From: Burkholderiales bacterium
GTDB taxonomy: Bacteria > Pseudomonadota > Gammaproteobacteria > Burkholderiales > Burkholderiaceae_C
NCBI GenBank assembly: GCA_947453625.1
Contig: CANGHK010000014.1
Span: 32,874 to 96,873 of the forward strand
Direction of reading: 5' to 3'
Length of the DNA: 64,000 bases
A program made the translations under genes and the position numbers. Shown one piece after another: positions 1 through 8,306 of this stretch. Numbering within the stretch: position 1 is the stretch's first letter; every line of letters begins with the position of its first letter. The notes beneath the pieces are model-generated. The model made no database searches and had not been told where the DNA came from. It was given only the letters and a program-made list of their open reading frames with translations.

Positions 1-60
1 GCTGGCTTGCACCGGCCTGCGCGCCAGCGGCCCAGCGCCGCGAGTGCGGGCATCGCCTGA
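1..60 (+). CDS. C-terminal tail of an upstream gene (possibly hemA), partial
   Basis: The frame that starts at base 1 is open for 19 codons and ends in TGA at 58-60, six bases before the prfA start. In Burkholderiales, hemA (glutamyl-tRNA reductase) commonly lies directly upstream of prfA, so this may be its end. The visible tail (rich in Ala, Arg, Ser and Pro) carries no recognisable motif, so identity rests on position alone. Confidence 0.35.
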   Translation, partial: AGLHRPARQRPSAASAGIA

Positions 61-66
61 GCGCCG

Positions 67-1161
67 ATGAAAGACTCCCTACGCCTGCAACTGCAACGCC
101 TCGCCATGCGGCTGGCCGAGCTCGACGCCCACCTGGCCGACCCCCGGCTGGGCCAGGACATCAAGCGCTACCGGACCGTGGCCCGCGAGCAGGCCGAGGC
201 AGCCGATCTGGTGCAGCGGCTGCACCGCTACGAACGGCGCGAGGCCGACTTGGCCGCTGCCAGGGTGATGCTCAGCGAATCCGCCTCCGATCCCGAGATC
301 GCCGAGATGGCGCGCGAAGAGATCGCCGCCGCGCAGGCCGACCTGGCGCGCGAACTGGCCGAGTTGCAGGCCGCGCTGCTGCCGCGCGACCCGGACGACG
401 CCCGCAACGCCTTCGTCGAGATCCGCGCCGGCGCCGGCGGCGACGAGTCGGCGCTGTTCGCCGGCGACCTGCTGCGCATGTACCTGCGTTTCTTCGAGCG
501 CTGCGGCTGGCGCACCGAGGTGCTGAGCGAATCGGCGTCCGACCTGGGCGGCTACAAGGAGGTGGTGCTGCGGGTCGAGGGACGGGAGGTCTATGGCGCG
601 CTCAAGTTCGAGTCCGGCGGCCACCGCGTGCAGCGCGTGCCCGCCACCGAGTCGCAAGGCCGAATCCACACCAGCGCGGCCACCGTGGTGGTGATGCCCG
701 AGCCGGACGAGGCCACCGAGATCACGCTCAACCCGGCCGACCTGCGCATCGACACCTTCCGCGCCAGCGGAGCCGGCGGCCAGCATATCAACAAGACCGA
801 TTCGGCGATCCGCATCACCCACCTGCCCACCGGTCTGGTGGCCGAGTGCCAGGACGACCGCTCGCAGCACCGCAACAAGGCCAAGGCGATGGCCGTGCTG
901 CAGGCCAGGCTGCGCGACAAGGAGCGGGCCCAGCGCGACGCCACCGAGGCCGCGACCCGCAAGAGCCTGGTCGGCAGCGGCGACCGGTCCGACCGCATCC
1001 GCACCTACAACTTCCCGCAGGGCCGCTTCACCGACCACCGCATCAACCTGACGCTCTACAAGCTCGGGGCGATCATGGAAGGCGACCTGGGCGACGTGGT
1101 GCAGGCGATGCAGGCGGCGCAAGCGCAGGACCAGCTCGCGGCACTCGAAGGCGCTACGTGA
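67..1161 (+). CDS. prfA: Peptide chain release factor 1 (RF1)
   Basis: RF1 reads UAA and UAG stop codons in the ribosomal A site and triggers release of the finished protein in the cytoplasm. The 364-residue product has the usual RF1 length of about 360. The peptidyl-hydrolysis GGQ motif is at residues 237-239, in [13 protein letters not shown]. The codon-recognition tripeptide is PAT (residues 192-194), which fits the RF1 PxT pattern and not the SPF of RF2. The N-terminal 100 residues are helical and charged, as expected for domain 1. The stop overlaps the prmC start (GTGA at 1158-1161). PrmC methylates the GGQ glutamine of this protein, so the two genes form a functional pair. Confidence 0.98.
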   Translation: MKDSLRLQLQRLAMRLAELDAHLADPRLGQDIKRYRTVAREQAEAADLVQRLHRYERREADLAAARVMLSESASDPEIAEMAREEIAAAQADLARELAELQAALLPRDPDDARNAFVEIRAGAGGDESALFAGDLLRMYLRFFERCGWRTEVLSESASDLGGYKEVVLRVEGREVYGALKFESGGHRVQRVPATESQGRIHTSAATVVVMPEPDEATEITLNPADLRIDTFRASGAGGQHINKTDSAIRITHLPTGLVAECQDDRSQHRNKAKAMAVLQARLRDKERAQRDATEAATRKSLVGSGDRSDRIRTYNFPQGRFTDHRINLTLYKLGAIMEGDLGDVVQAMQAAQAQDQLAALEGAT

Positions 1162-2006
1162 GTCCGGACGCGCCGCCGACCGTCGCCCAGGCGCTGGACC
1201 AGGCGCGCCGGCTCGGGCTGGACCGGCTCGATGCGCAGTGGCTGCTGGGCCACCTGCTGCAGCGTCCGCGCACCTGGCTGATCGCCCATGACGACGACAG
1301 GCTGGCCGCGCCCGCGGCGCAGGCCTTCGCGGCTGACTGTGCGCGACTTGCGGCGGGAGAACCGCTGGCCTATCTGGTGGGCGAACGTGAATTCCACGGC
1401 CTGACGCTGAAGGTCAACCCCGATGTGCTGGTGCCGCGTCCCGACACCGAAACCCTGGTCGACTGGGCGCTGGACCTGCTGCCCACGCTGGACCTGGACC
1501 GGCCGCGGGTGCTGGACCTGGGCACCGGCAGCGGCGCGATCGCCCTGGCCGTGGCCCACCGCTGCCCGGGGGCTGCCGTCACCGCCACCGACCTCAGCCG
1601 CGCCGCGCTGACAGTGGCCCAGGCCAATGCCGCGCGACTGTCCCTGGCCCTGGAATGGGCCGAGGGGACCTGGTGGCAGGCGCTGGCGCCGGATGCGCAA
1701 TTCGACCTGGTGCTGTCCAACCCGCCCTACATCGCCGGCGACGATCCACACCTGCCTGCCTTGCGCCATGAGCCGCTGCTGGCGCTGACGCCGGGCGGCG
1801 ACGGCCTGGGCGCGCTGCGCGAGATCATCCACGGCGCGCCGGCCCATCTGGCCGCCGGTGGCTGGCTGCTGCTGGAGCATGGCTGGGATCAGCAGCCCGC
1901 CGTGAGCGCCGAATTGCAGCGAGCCGGCTTCGGCCAACTGGCCACGCGCCGCGACATCGAGGGCCGGCCACGCTGCACCGGCGGGCAGCACCCCGGCCTC
2001 GCTTGA
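1158..2006 (+). CDS. prmC: Release-factor glutamine N5-methyltransferase
   Basis: PrmC (HemK) transfers a methyl group from S-adenosylmethionine to the glutamine of the GGQ motif in release factors 1 and 2. The SAM-binding loop is DLGTGSG near residues 120-126, and the glutamine-binding NPPY motif is at about residues 188-191. I take the GTG at 1158 as the start because it overlaps the prfA stop by 4 nt, which suggests translational coupling, and because it gives 282 residues, typical of the family. The frame stays open far upstream inside prfA, but that extension has no family similarity. The N-terminal helical domain that contacts the release factor is present. Confidence 0.96.
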   Translation: MSPDAPPTVAQALDQARRLGLDRLDAQWLLGHLLQRPRTWLIAHDDDRLAAPAAQAFAADCARLAAGEPLAYLVGEREFHGLTLKVNPDVLVPRPDTETLVDWALDLLPTLDLDRPRVLDLGTGSGAIALAVAHRCPGAAVTATDLSRAALTVAQANAARLSLALEWAEGTWWQALAPDAQFDLVLSNPPYIAGDDPHLPALRHEPLLALTPGGDGLGALREIIHGAPAHLAAGGWLLLEHGWDQQPAVSAELQRAGFGQLATRRDIEGRPRCTGGQHPGLA

Positions 2007-2097
2007 CCCAGCGCAGCCCGTCAGTCAAGCCTTGTTCAGGCGACGATTCGTCACGCAATTCGCGGTTCACAAGGCGGCCCAGGCGGCGTACGATGGC

Positions 2098-2126
2098 TTG
2101 ACAGTCAATCGCCCGAACGCTGCAAT
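2098..2126 (+). promoter_or_regulatory. Sigma70-type promoter for the small exported protein
   Basis: A perfect -35 hexamer TTGACA lies at 2098-2103. After a 17-nt spacer comes TGCAAT at 2121-2126, which matches four of six positions of TATAAT. The start codon is 21 nt further on, with a GAGGGG ribosome-binding sequence between. This is among the best-matching promoters in the window. Confidence 0.6.
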
Positions 2127-2147
2127 ACATCGAGGGGAATAAGCGAT

Positions 2148-2684
2148 ATGCGCAAGACTCGTTGGGGAATGATCTGTGTGCTGAGCTTGCTGACATCGGC
2201 CGTATCGGCGCAAGACCGGGGCCTGCTGGCACCGGTCAACGGCTTGGGCGGTGCGTTCTGGCAGGCGCGCTTCGAGCGCGACCTCGGTTCACCGACAAGC
2301 GCACCCGGGGCGATGACCCTGCCGCTGCCCACCGCGGGCACGCAGACCTTGCGGCTGCTGGGCGACTACCAGTTCAGCACCTTGCGGCTGGGCGACACCG
2401 GAGGTCTGCGCCTGACCGGTGGCGTGTTGATCAACCTGCGTGCGATATCCAGCGCCAGCGGTAGCCTGATCGGGTCAGACAACGCCAACGCGCTGCCCTA
2501 TGCCGGCGTTGGCTACGCCAGCCAGCGCGGCGAATGGGGCTTCAGCGCAGATCTCGGGCTGGCCGCCCAAGGCTTGTCCTCGGTGCGCCTGGACCGGTTG
2601 CTCAGCGGCGGCAGCGCGCTGGGCACCGACGGCGCGATCCGGCTGCAACCGGTCGTCCGGCTCGGCATGAGTTTGGCGTTCTGA
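2148..2684 (+). CDS. Small exported protein of unknown function
   Basis: The 178-residue product has an N-terminal signal peptide (basic MRKTRWG, a hydrophobic stretch, and probable cleavage after VSA near residue 21). The mature part alternates short Gly/Leu/Ser-rich strands, has no cysteines, and ends in a hydrophobic-aromatic pattern (LGMSLAF) like that of outer-membrane beta-barrel proteins. A small barrel or periplasmic protein is therefore plausible, but I recognise no family. The ATG has GAGGGG upstream and its own promoter at 2098-2126, so it is probably a single-gene unit between prmC and grxD. Confidence 0.75.
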   Translation: MRKTRWGMICVLSLLTSAVSAQDRGLLAPVNGLGGAFWQARFERDLGSPTSAPGAMTLPLPTAGTQTLRLLGDYQFSTLRLGDTGGLRLTGGVLINLRAISSASGSLIGSDNANALPYAGVGYASQRGEWGFSADLGLAAQGLSSVRLDRLLSGGSALGTDGAIRLQPVVRLGMSLAF

Positions 2685-2745
2685 CCCGGGCTGATCGGCG
2701 CGAACAACCGGTGCGCGCAGAGGGCATCCCGCCGCACGAGGTGGA

Positions 2746-2773
2746 TTGCCGTATAAAGTACGGCTGCCATAAA
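2746..2773 (+). promoter_or_regulatory. Possible grxD promoter
   Basis: TTGCCG at 2746-2751 and CATAAA at 2768-2773 are separated by 16 nt and lie just upstream of the grxD start. The stretch is AT-richer than its surroundings. The match is moderate only. Confidence 0.35.
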
Positions 2774-2792
2774 CCAACGCTGGATCAGAGAC

Positions 2793-3104
2793 ATGAGTGA
2801 CGTGCAAGAACGTATCGACAGCATCGTGAAGGGCGGCCGTGTCGTGCTGTTCATGAAGGGCACCGCGCAATTCCCGCAGTGCGGCTTCTCGGGCCGGGCC
2901 ATCCAGGTGCTCAAGGCCTGTGGCGTGACCGAGATCAACACCGTCAACGTGCTCGAGGACGCCGACATCCGCCAGGGCATCAAGGACTACGCCAACTGGC
3001 CGACGATTCCCCAGCTCTATGTGGCTGGCGAGTTCGTCGGCGGCTCGGACATCATGATGGAGATGTACCAGTCGGGCGAGTTGCAGCAACTGCTGTCGCA
3101 GTGA
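2793..3104 (+). CDS. grxD: Monothiol glutaredoxin, Grx4 family
   Basis: Class II monothiol glutaredoxins hold a labile [2Fe-2S] cluster with glutathione and work in iron-sulfur cluster delivery in the cytoplasm. The product is 103 residues, the standard size. The signature CGFS active site begins at Cys30 (FPQCGFSGRA), and the conserved WPTIPQLYV and GGSDI segments that bind glutathione follow. The stop codon overlaps the ubiX start by 3 nt, so the two are co-translated. This grxD-ubiX arrangement downstream of prfA-prmC is common in Burkholderiales. Confidence 0.97.
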   Translation: MSDVQERIDSIVKGGRVVLFMKGTAQFPQCGFSGRAIQVLKACGVTEINTVNVLEDADIRQGIKDYANWPTIPQLYVAGEFVGGSDIMMEMYQSGELQQLLSQ

Positions 3105-3679
3105 GTTCACCCGGCCCGCGCCGTCTGGTCGTCGGCATCACCGGCGCCAGTGGCGCGGTCTATGGCGTGCGCCTGCTCGAGCGTGCCCGCGCCTACGGCC
3201 TGGAAACCCACCTGATCGTCACGCCTTCGGGGGTGATCAACGCCCACCATGAACTGGGGTTGGACCGGGCCGCGCTCGACGAACTGGCCGACCGTGCCTA
3301 CGCGCCGGGCGACATCGGGGCCTGCGTGGCGAGCGGCAGTTTCGACACCGGGGCGATGGTCGTCGCGCCCTGCACGATGAAGACGCTGGCGGCGATCGCC
3401 CATGGGTTTTCGGACAACCTGCTGACGCGCGCGGCCGACGTCACGCTCAAGGAGCGCCGCCGTCTGCTGCTGATGGTACGCGAGACGCCGTTCAACTTGG
3501 CCCACCTGCGCAACATGACGGCCGTCACCGAGATGGGCGGCATCATCTTCCCGCCATTGCCGGCTTTCTACCACCGGCCAACCAGCATCGCCGAGTTGGT
3601 GGACGACACGGTCGAGCGGGTGCTGCAGTTGCTGGGGGCGCGGGACGCGCAACCCAAGGCCTGGGGCGGGCTGCGTTAG
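3101..3679 (+). CDS. ubiX: Flavin prenyltransferase UbiX
   Basis: UbiX attaches a dimethylallyl group to reduced FMN and makes the prenylated flavin that UbiD decarboxylase needs in ubiquinone synthesis. The GTG at 3101 overlaps the grxD stop (GTGA) and gives 192 residues, the normal length. The flavin-binding start VVGITGASGA is at about residues 10-19. Conserved downstream segments include APCTMKTLAAIAHG and the ERRRLLLMVRETP stretch of the FMN/isoprenoid site. An upstream in-frame extension inside grxD is not counted. No ubiD is visible in this window. Confidence 0.96.
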   Translation: MSSPGPRRLVVGITGASGAVYGVRLLERARAYGLETHLIVTPSGVINAHHELGLDRAALDELADRAYAPGDIGACVASGSFDTGAMVVAPCTMKTLAAIAHGFSDNLLTRAADVTLKERRRLLLMVRETPFNLAHLRNMTAVTEMGGIIFPPLPAFYHRPTSIAELVDDTVERVLQLLGARDAQPKAWGGLR

Positions 3680-3787
3680 TCGCGGGGGGAAATTGACCGC
3701 ATTTACTTTCCAGTGAGGCGACAGAATAAATTCATCGCCAAAACAGCACTATTGACAGCCGAAGCTGCAACGCACCGATTCCAAAAG

Positions 3788-3985
3788 TCACTTCTTGGCA
3801 GCTTCATTGGCGTCGTTGACCGCTTCCTTCATATCACCAACGGCCTTCTGGATCTTCCCTTTAGCCTGGTTCTTCAGCCCCTTGACCTGTTGTCTAGTGC
3901 TGCCGGCCAGTTTGCCGGCTTCTTCCTGGATCTTGCCACCGATGTCTTTCAGGGCACCCTTGACTTGGTCCTTGTTGATGCTCAT
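3788..3985 (-). CDS. CsbD-like stress-response protein
   Basis: This 65-residue, Lys/Gly-rich soluble protein has the CsbD-family pattern: an N-terminal DQVKGALKDIGGKIQEEAG followed by a second KGKIQKAVGD-type repeat. CsbD proteins are small, induced by general stress in several bacteria, and of unknown biochemical role. I choose the ATG at 3985 because AGAAGGGA sits just upstream and the family begins there; the frame runs 32 codons further without family similarity. It is the last of three same-strand small genes (DUF3309, BON, CsbD) in an AT-richer patch. Confidence 0.85.
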   Translation of the reverse strand: MSINKDQVKGALKDIGGKIQEEAGKLAGSTRQQVKGLKNQAKGKIQKAVGDMKEAVNDANEAAKK

Positions 3986-4096
3986 GGCCCATCCCTTCTG
4001 TATTGACGGTCTAGATTTACCAGAATCATTGGTTACTTGCCTGTGACGATCAGAATCCGTGTGTGGTGCTGACCGCTCCACAAGGGAAGCTAGTTT

Positions 4097-4408
4097 CTAC
4101 TTCAGCCTCATGTCGTTCTTGACCGACTTGACACCGGAAACATTTCTGGCGAGCTCGGCTGCTTTGGTGATCTCTGCCTGCGAGCCCACAAAGCCACTCA
4201 ACTGCACCACGCCCTTGAAGGTTTCGACATTGATTTCGGCAGACTTTAACGATGGTTCGCTGAGTACAGCCGTCTTGACCTTCGAGGTGATGACGGTGTC
4301 GTCAATGTATTCGCCAGTTCCCTCCTGCTTGGATGTGGAGGCACAGCCTACAACCGAAGCCAACATCATGAAAAAAAATATTTTTGAAAGTTTTCCGAAT
4401 ATCGCCAT
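4097..4408 (-). CDS. BON-domain lipoprotein
   Basis: The product (about 103 residues) has a lipoprotein signal peptide ending in SVVGC, with the lipidated Cys near residue 22, followed by one BON domain (roughly residues 38-103: a helix-strand repeat with a central conserved Gly in QLSGFVGSQ). BON domains are thought to bind phospholipid, and BON lipoproteins such as DolP and OsmY relatives help envelope integrity under osmotic stress. GGAG lies 8 nt from the ATG at 4408; an alternative ATG at 4414 has poorer spacing. The signal region is strikingly AT-rich (runs of A and T), unlike the surrounding chromosome. Confidence 0.85.
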   Translation of the reverse strand: MAIFGKLSKIFFFMMLASVVGCASTSKQEGTGEYIDDTVITSKVKTAVLSEPSLKSAEINVETFKGVVQLSGFVGSQAEITKAAELARNVSGVKSVKNDMRLK

Positions 4409-4492
4409 GATCATTTCTCCGGGTAAGTGAAAAGACCCCCTAAATTACGCGGCGGTCAAGCTACCGACAAGCCAGTGACCAGAGTCGTTGCG

Positions 4493-4651
4493 CTACAACC
4501 TGCCCATCAAAAGAAAAACAAGCAGCACCACCAAAATTACGCCAAGCAGGCCGCTGGGGCCATAGCCCCAGCCTCTGCTGTGCGGCCAAGTCGGAAAGAC
4601 ACCGAGCAGCAGCAGCACGATAACGATCAGGAGGATAGTCCCTAAGCTCAT
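4493..4651 (-). CDS. DUF3309 small membrane protein
   Basis: This is a 52-residue peptide with two hydrophobic segments, near residues 3-17 (TILLIVIVLLLLGVF) and 36-50, separated by a Trp/Gly-rich loop (WPHSRGWGYGPSG). This is the DUF3309 pattern, found as tiny inner-membrane proteins across Proteobacteria with no known function. The ATG at 4651 has GGAG nine bases upstream. It is the first of three same-strand small genes (DUF3309, BON lipoprotein, CsbD-like), a set often found together with envelope or osmotic stress responses. Confidence 0.8.
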   Translation of the reverse strand: MSLGTILLIVIVLLLLGVFPTWPHSRGWGYGPSGLLGVILVVLLVFLLMGRL

Positions 4652-4717
4652 TTCACGCACTCCTGCCGACTGTCGTTTCATCGATGTGCAGATGTCGGGT
4701 GGAGATCATCCCACGCC

Positions 4718-4951
4718 ATGAACGCCGACAACTCCAAGACACAGTTCGAAATTTACGCCTGGGAAGGACTGGCTCGATTGCGCCAACTCAATCCCGATCG
4801 CCGTTCCGTTACCGTGAAAGGCACTGACCACTCGCGCATCACTGGGCTTCCTGCCGTATTGCGGGAAATGAATAGCCGCTGCGCTCGCCCCCTCGAATTC
4901 AGCGACGCATCAGGAACTGGCAGCAGTCGCAGCCATAGGTTGAATGATTGA
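4718..4951 (+). CDS. Doubtful small ORF
   Basis: An open frame of 77 codons with a mixed, plausibly protein-like composition but no recognised family, signal or membrane segment. The nearest GGAG is about 15 nt before the ATG, too far for a good ribosome-binding site. It lies between the stress-gene trio and the transposase remnant. If it is not a gene, 4652-4978 is about 330 bases in which I see nothing else beyond AT-richer, mosaic-looking sequence. Confidence 0.25.
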   Translation: MNADNSKTQFEIYAWEGLARLRQLNPDRRSVTVKGTDHSRITGLPAVLREMNSRCARPLEFSDASGTGSSRSHRLND

Positions 4952-4978
4952 GGTGACAACCCACTTGACGCCATCGCA

Positions 4979-5164
4979 TTACACACAAGTCCCCAGATCT
5001 CTGGCGAACCTGAAGCCCTGGACGAAGAGGACTGTCTCACGCAGACCCAGCCAGAGGGTCTTGGCGCCAAGTTCGCCGTCGCGCTTGCGCGCGAGGAAGC
5101 TGCTGAGCTGAGCTACGGACGCCTGCTGGCCCTGCCGGGAGATCAACTGACCCAGCGCGGGCGG
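4979..5164 (-). pseudogene. 3' remnant of an IS4-type transposase gene
   Basis: About 61 codons ending in TAA encode SSFLARKRDGELGAKTLWLG followed by LRETVLFVQGFRFARD and a short tail. This resembles the C-terminal end of IS4/Tn5-type transposases, which typically read GGFLARKxDGEPGxKTLWxGLQR. No catalytic DDE residues or start remain. It runs on the same strand as the transglycosylase gene and overlaps that gene's last codons in another frame, so it looks like a deleted insertion sequence fused to the gene's 3' end. Identification is from remembered family consensus. Confidence 0.6.
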
Positions 5165-5751
5165 TTCACCATCACAGCGTTCGGATATTCGGGCCGGCCC
5201 CGGCTGCCGTTGTAGCGGCCCAAGGCCAGGAACAGATCCCCACCCTCGAGGTCGAGGTAGTGGCGCAGGATCACGCAGCCGAAGCGCAGGTTGGTCTGCA
5301 TGTGGAACAGCCGCGCCGGATCGCCGTCGCCGATCTGGCGGGCCCAGAACGGCATCACCTGCATATAGCCCCGCGCACCGGCCGAACTGATCGCGTACTT
5401 GCGAAAGCCGCTCTCGACCTGGATCAGCGCCAGCACCAGCGCCGGCTCCAGCCCGGCGCGCTTGCTCTCGTACCACAGGGTTTCGAGGAACTCGATGCGG
5501 GTGACGGCTTCGCTCTTGACGCGCTTGAGGCGGTCGCTCATCGCGCCCAGCCAGCGCAGGAAGTCCAGCCGGTCATCCAGGCGCGCGAACGCCGGCTTGG
5601 GCGGCGCAGCACTGGCGATCGCCGCCGACAGCGCCGACCGGACTGAGTCGGCCAGCGCCTCCTCGGCCTGCCCGCCGGCCCGCGTCCCGGCAGGCGCCAG
5701 CAGCGCGCCGGCCGCGCCGGCCAGCAGCAGGCGCCGCCGGTCCAGGCTCAT
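5143..5751 (-). CDS. Lytic transglycosylase (SLT domain), exported
   Basis: A peptidoglycan-cleaving enzyme of the SLT/goose-lysozyme-like family that would act in the periplasm. The 202-residue product starts with a twin-arginine-type signal (DRRRLLLAGAAGALLAP). The catalytic Glu is E113 in LIQVESGF. GYMQVMP (128-134) and RYNGS (179-183) are the other family motifs. It starts 18 nt after proS ends and is probably co-transcribed with it. The C-terminus after PNAV is short and is overlapped by a transposase remnant in another frame, so the natural last residues may have been replaced. The catalytic domain itself looks complete. Confidence 0.9.
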   Translation of the reverse strand: MSLDRRRLLLAGAAGALLAPAGTRAGGQAEEALADSVRSALSAAIASAAPPKPAFARLDDRLDFLRWLGAMSDRLKRVKSEAVTRIEFLETLWYESKRAGLEPALVLALIQVESGFRKYAISSAGARGYMQVMPFWARQIGDGDPARLFHMQTNLRFGCVILRHYLDLEGGDLFLALGRYNGSRGRPEYPNAVMVNRPRWVS

Positions 5752-5769
5752 GCAGGCCTCATGCCCGCA

Positions 5770-7515
5770 TCATGCGGAAAGTCGGCCCTTCACCAGGGCC
5801 GCAGCCTCGGTCAGGGCCACCACGCTGGCCGCGGCCTCGCGCCGGCCCTGCAATTCGACCGTGCCGGCCTTCAGGCCGCGGTCGGAGATCACCACCCGCT
5901 GCGGCACGCCCACCAGTTCCCAGTCGGCGAACATCGCGCCCGGGCGCTCGCCGCGGTCGTCCAGCATCACGTCTATGCCGGCCGCAGCGAGCTCATCGTG
6001 CAACGCATCGGCGGCGGCCCTGACCTCGGCCGAGCGGTCGTAGCCGATCGGGCAGATCACGGCCGCGAACGGCGCCAGCGCGAGTGGCCAGACGATGCCG
6101 CGCTCGTCGTGGTTCTGCTCGATCGCCGCGCCCAGGATGCGCGTGACGCCGATGCCGTAGCAGCCCATCTCCATCAACCTGGGCTTGCCGGTCTCGTCCA
6201 GGAAACTGGCATTCATCGCCTGGCTGTACTTGGTGCCGAGGTAGAACACATGGCCGACCTCGATGCCGCGCTGGATCGCCAGCACGCCCAGGCCGTCGGG
6301 CGACGGATCGCCAGCCTGCACGTTGCGCAGATCGGCCACTGCGTCGGGTTCGGGCAGGTCGCGCCCCCAGTTGACGCCGGTGAGGTGGGCGTCCTCGACG
6401 TTGGCACCGCAGACGAAGTCGCTCATCGCCGCCACGGTGCGGTCGGCGATCACCTTGACCGGTTTTTGCAGCCCGATCGGACCGAGGTAGCCCGGCTTGC
6501 AGCCGAAATGCGCGTCGATCTCGGCCCCGGTGGCGAAACGCCAGCCGGCCTGGAAGCCCGGCAGCTTGCCGGTCTTGACCTCGTTGAGCTCATGGTCGCC
6601 GCGCACCAGCAGCAGCCACACCGTGCTGCTGGCGATGTCGCCGGACTCGTTCAACTGATCGGTGGCCAGCACCAGGCTCTTGACGGTCTGCTGCAGCGGC
6701 AAGTCCAGCAAGGCGGCCACCGCGGCGCAGGTGCTCTTGCCCGGCGTCGGCATGCTGACCATCGCCTGGCCGGGCGCGGCGCGCGGCGCGGCCGGTGCCA
6801 CGCCTTCGGCGAGCTCGACGTTGGCGGCGTAATCGCTGGTCGGGCAGTAGACGATCGCGTCCTCGCCGGTGTCGGCAATGACCTGGAATTCATGCGACAG
6901 GTCGCCGCCTATCGCGCCGGTGTCCGCGGCCACCGCCCGGTACTGCAGGCCGAAGCGGTCGAAGATGCGCTTGTAGGCGTCGAACATGCCCTGGTAGCTC
7001 TTGGCGGCGGCGACCGGGTCGCGGTCGAAGGAGTAGGCGTCCTTCATCGTGAACTCGCGCCCGCGCATCACACCGAAGCGCGGCCGGCGCTCGTCGCGGA
7101 ACTTGGTCTGGATGTGGTAGAAATTCTTCGGCAACTGGCGGTAGCTGCGCAGTTCCTGGCGAGCGATGTCGGTCACCACCTCTTCGCTGGTGGGCTGGAT
7201 GATGAAGTCGCGGTCGTGCCTGTCCTTGACGCGCAGCAACTCAGGCCCCATCTTGTCGAAGCGACCGGTCTCCTGCCACAACTCGGCCGGCTGCACCAAC
7301 GGCATCAGCAATTCGACTGCGCCGGCGCGGTTCATCTCGTCGCGGATGATGGCCTCGACCTTGCGGATCACCCGCAGACCCATGGGCATGTAGCTGTAGA
7401 TGCCCGCGCCCAGGCGTTTGATCATGCCGGCCCGCAGCATCAGCTGGTGGCTTGCCACCTCGGCGTCGGCGGGGGCTTCCTTGAGGGTGGAGATGAAGAA
7501 CTGGGAGGCTTTCAT
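5770..7515 (-). CDS. proS: Prolyl-tRNA synthetase, bacterial type
   Basis: Charges tRNA-Pro with proline in the cytoplasm. From the ATG at 7515 the product is 581 residues, the usual bacterial ProRS size. It begins [19 protein letters not shown]. It shows the class II motifs: [21 protein letters not shown] (motif 2, written here in part) and [10 protein letters not shown] (motif 3). The insertion domain between them (about residues 220-400), with the GTF-like editing fold of YbaK type, is present, and the anticodon-binding domain forms the C-terminus. An in-frame GTG/ATG further upstream adds residues without similarity. It is divergent from rppH, as in many beta- and gammaproteobacteria. Confidence 0.97.
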   Translation of the reverse strand: MKASQFFISTLKEAPADAEVASHQLMLRAGMIKRLGAGIYSYMPMGLRVIRKVEAIIRDEMNRAGAVELLMPLVQPAELWQETGRFDKMGPELLRVKDRHDRDFIIQPTSEEVVTDIARQELRSYRQLPKNFYHIQTKFRDERRPRFGVMRGREFTMKDAYSFDRDPVAAAKSYQGMFDAYKRIFDRFGLQYRAVAADTGAIGGDLSHEFQVIADTGEDAIVYCPTSDYAANVELAEGVAPAAPRAAPGQAMVSMPTPGKSTCAAVAALLDLPLQQTVKSLVLATDQLNESGDIASSTVWLLLVRGDHELNEVKTGKLPGFQAGWRFATGAEIDAHFGCKPGYLGPIGLQKPVKVIADRTVAAMSDFVCGANVEDAHLTGVNWGRDLPEPDAVADLRNVQAGDPSPDGLGVLAIQRGIEVGHVFYLGTKYSQAMNASFLDETGKPRLMEMGCYGIGVTRILGAAIEQNHDERGIVWPLALAPFAAVICPIGYDRSAEVRAAADALHDELAAAGIDVMLDDRGERPGAMFADWELVGVPQRVVISDRGLKAGTVELQGRREAAASVVALTEAAALVKGRLSA

Positions 7516-7661
7516 GGGGTCTTTGAAGCGCGTATCGACCGGGCTTGGGGAGGGCCGCACCGCCTGTCAGGCGGCTGTCGACACATGCGGGTTAGCGAGG
7601 GTACGCGGGCCGCACTCTGCCAGTGCAATAATGAACTTAATACAGAAATTGGGGTTTGATT

Positions 7662-8294
7662 ATGCTCGACAGGGAAGGCTTCAGGCCTAACGTCGGCATC
7701 ATCCTGCTCAACGCGCGCAACCAGGTGTTCTGGGGTAAACGGCTACGCACCCACTCGTGGCAGTTTCCCCAGGGGGGCATCAAATTTGGCGAGTCGCCTG
7801 AGCAGGCCATGTTGCGAGAGCTGCATGAGGAAGTAGGTCTGCTGCCAGAGCATGTGCGCATCCTGGCGCGCACCCGCGACTGGCTGCGCTACGAGGTGCC
7901 CGACCACTTCATCCGCAAGGATGCCCGCGGCCATTACCGCGGCCAGAAGCAGATCTGGTTCCTGCTGCGCCTGATGGGGCGCGACAGCGACCTGGATCTG
8001 CGCGCCACCGACCACCCCGAGTTCGACGCCTGGCGCTGGAACGAGTACTGGGTGCCACTGGAGTTGGTGATCGAGTTCAAACGCGACGTCTACCAGATGG
8101 CGCTCAATGAACTTGCGCGCTTCCTGCCTCGGGTCAACCCCCACAACCGCTACCTGCGGACCGGCGGTCGGCAATTCGGTCACGACGACGACGCCCATTT
8201 CGGCACCGACCAAGGTGTGCTGCAGCAGGCCGAAGGCTGTCCCGTGCCGCCCCCGCCGCAAGGCCATGCCGGCCCGCTGGACGCAGAACACTGA
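7662..8294 (+). CDS. rppH: RNA pyrophosphohydrolase
   Basis: RppH removes pyrophosphate from the 5' end of triphosphorylated mRNAs, which starts RNase E-dependent decay. The Nudix box is complete at residues 38-60: G38, E44, then RELHEEVGL with R52, E53, E56, E57 and G59. The conserved N-terminus [14 protein letters not shown] and the WRWNEYW region are typical. The product is 210 residues, with a variable Pro-rich tail after residue 175, as in other betaproteobacterial RppH. The ATG at 7662 has GGGG seven bases upstream. It converges on the acyltransferase gene with only nine bases between stop codons. Confidence 0.95.
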   Translation: MLDREGFRPNVGIILLNARNQVFWGKRLRTHSWQFPQGGIKFGESPEQAMLRELHEEVGLLPEHVRILARTRDWLRYEVPDHFIRKDARGHYRGQKQIWFLLRLMGRDSDLDLRATDHPEFDAWRWNEYWVPLELVIEFKRDVYQMALNELARFLPRVNPHNRYLRTGGRQFGHDDDAHFGTDQGVLQQAEGCPVPPPPQGHAGPLDAEH

Positions 8295-8306
8295 GCCCCG
8301 GGCTCA
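8292..8306. terminator. Inverted repeat joining two convergent stop codons
   Basis: TGAGCCC-C-GGGCTCA is a perfect 7-bp dyad. Its left TGA is the rppH stop, and its right TCA is the stop of the minus-strand acyltransferase gene. It could act as a bidirectional hairpin terminator, although neither side has a clear U-run. Confidence 0.4.

Noticed and set aside
5761..7659. A 632-codon plus-strand frame opposite proS
   Set aside because: It is a shadow of prolyl-tRNA synthetase and contains no recognisable domain.
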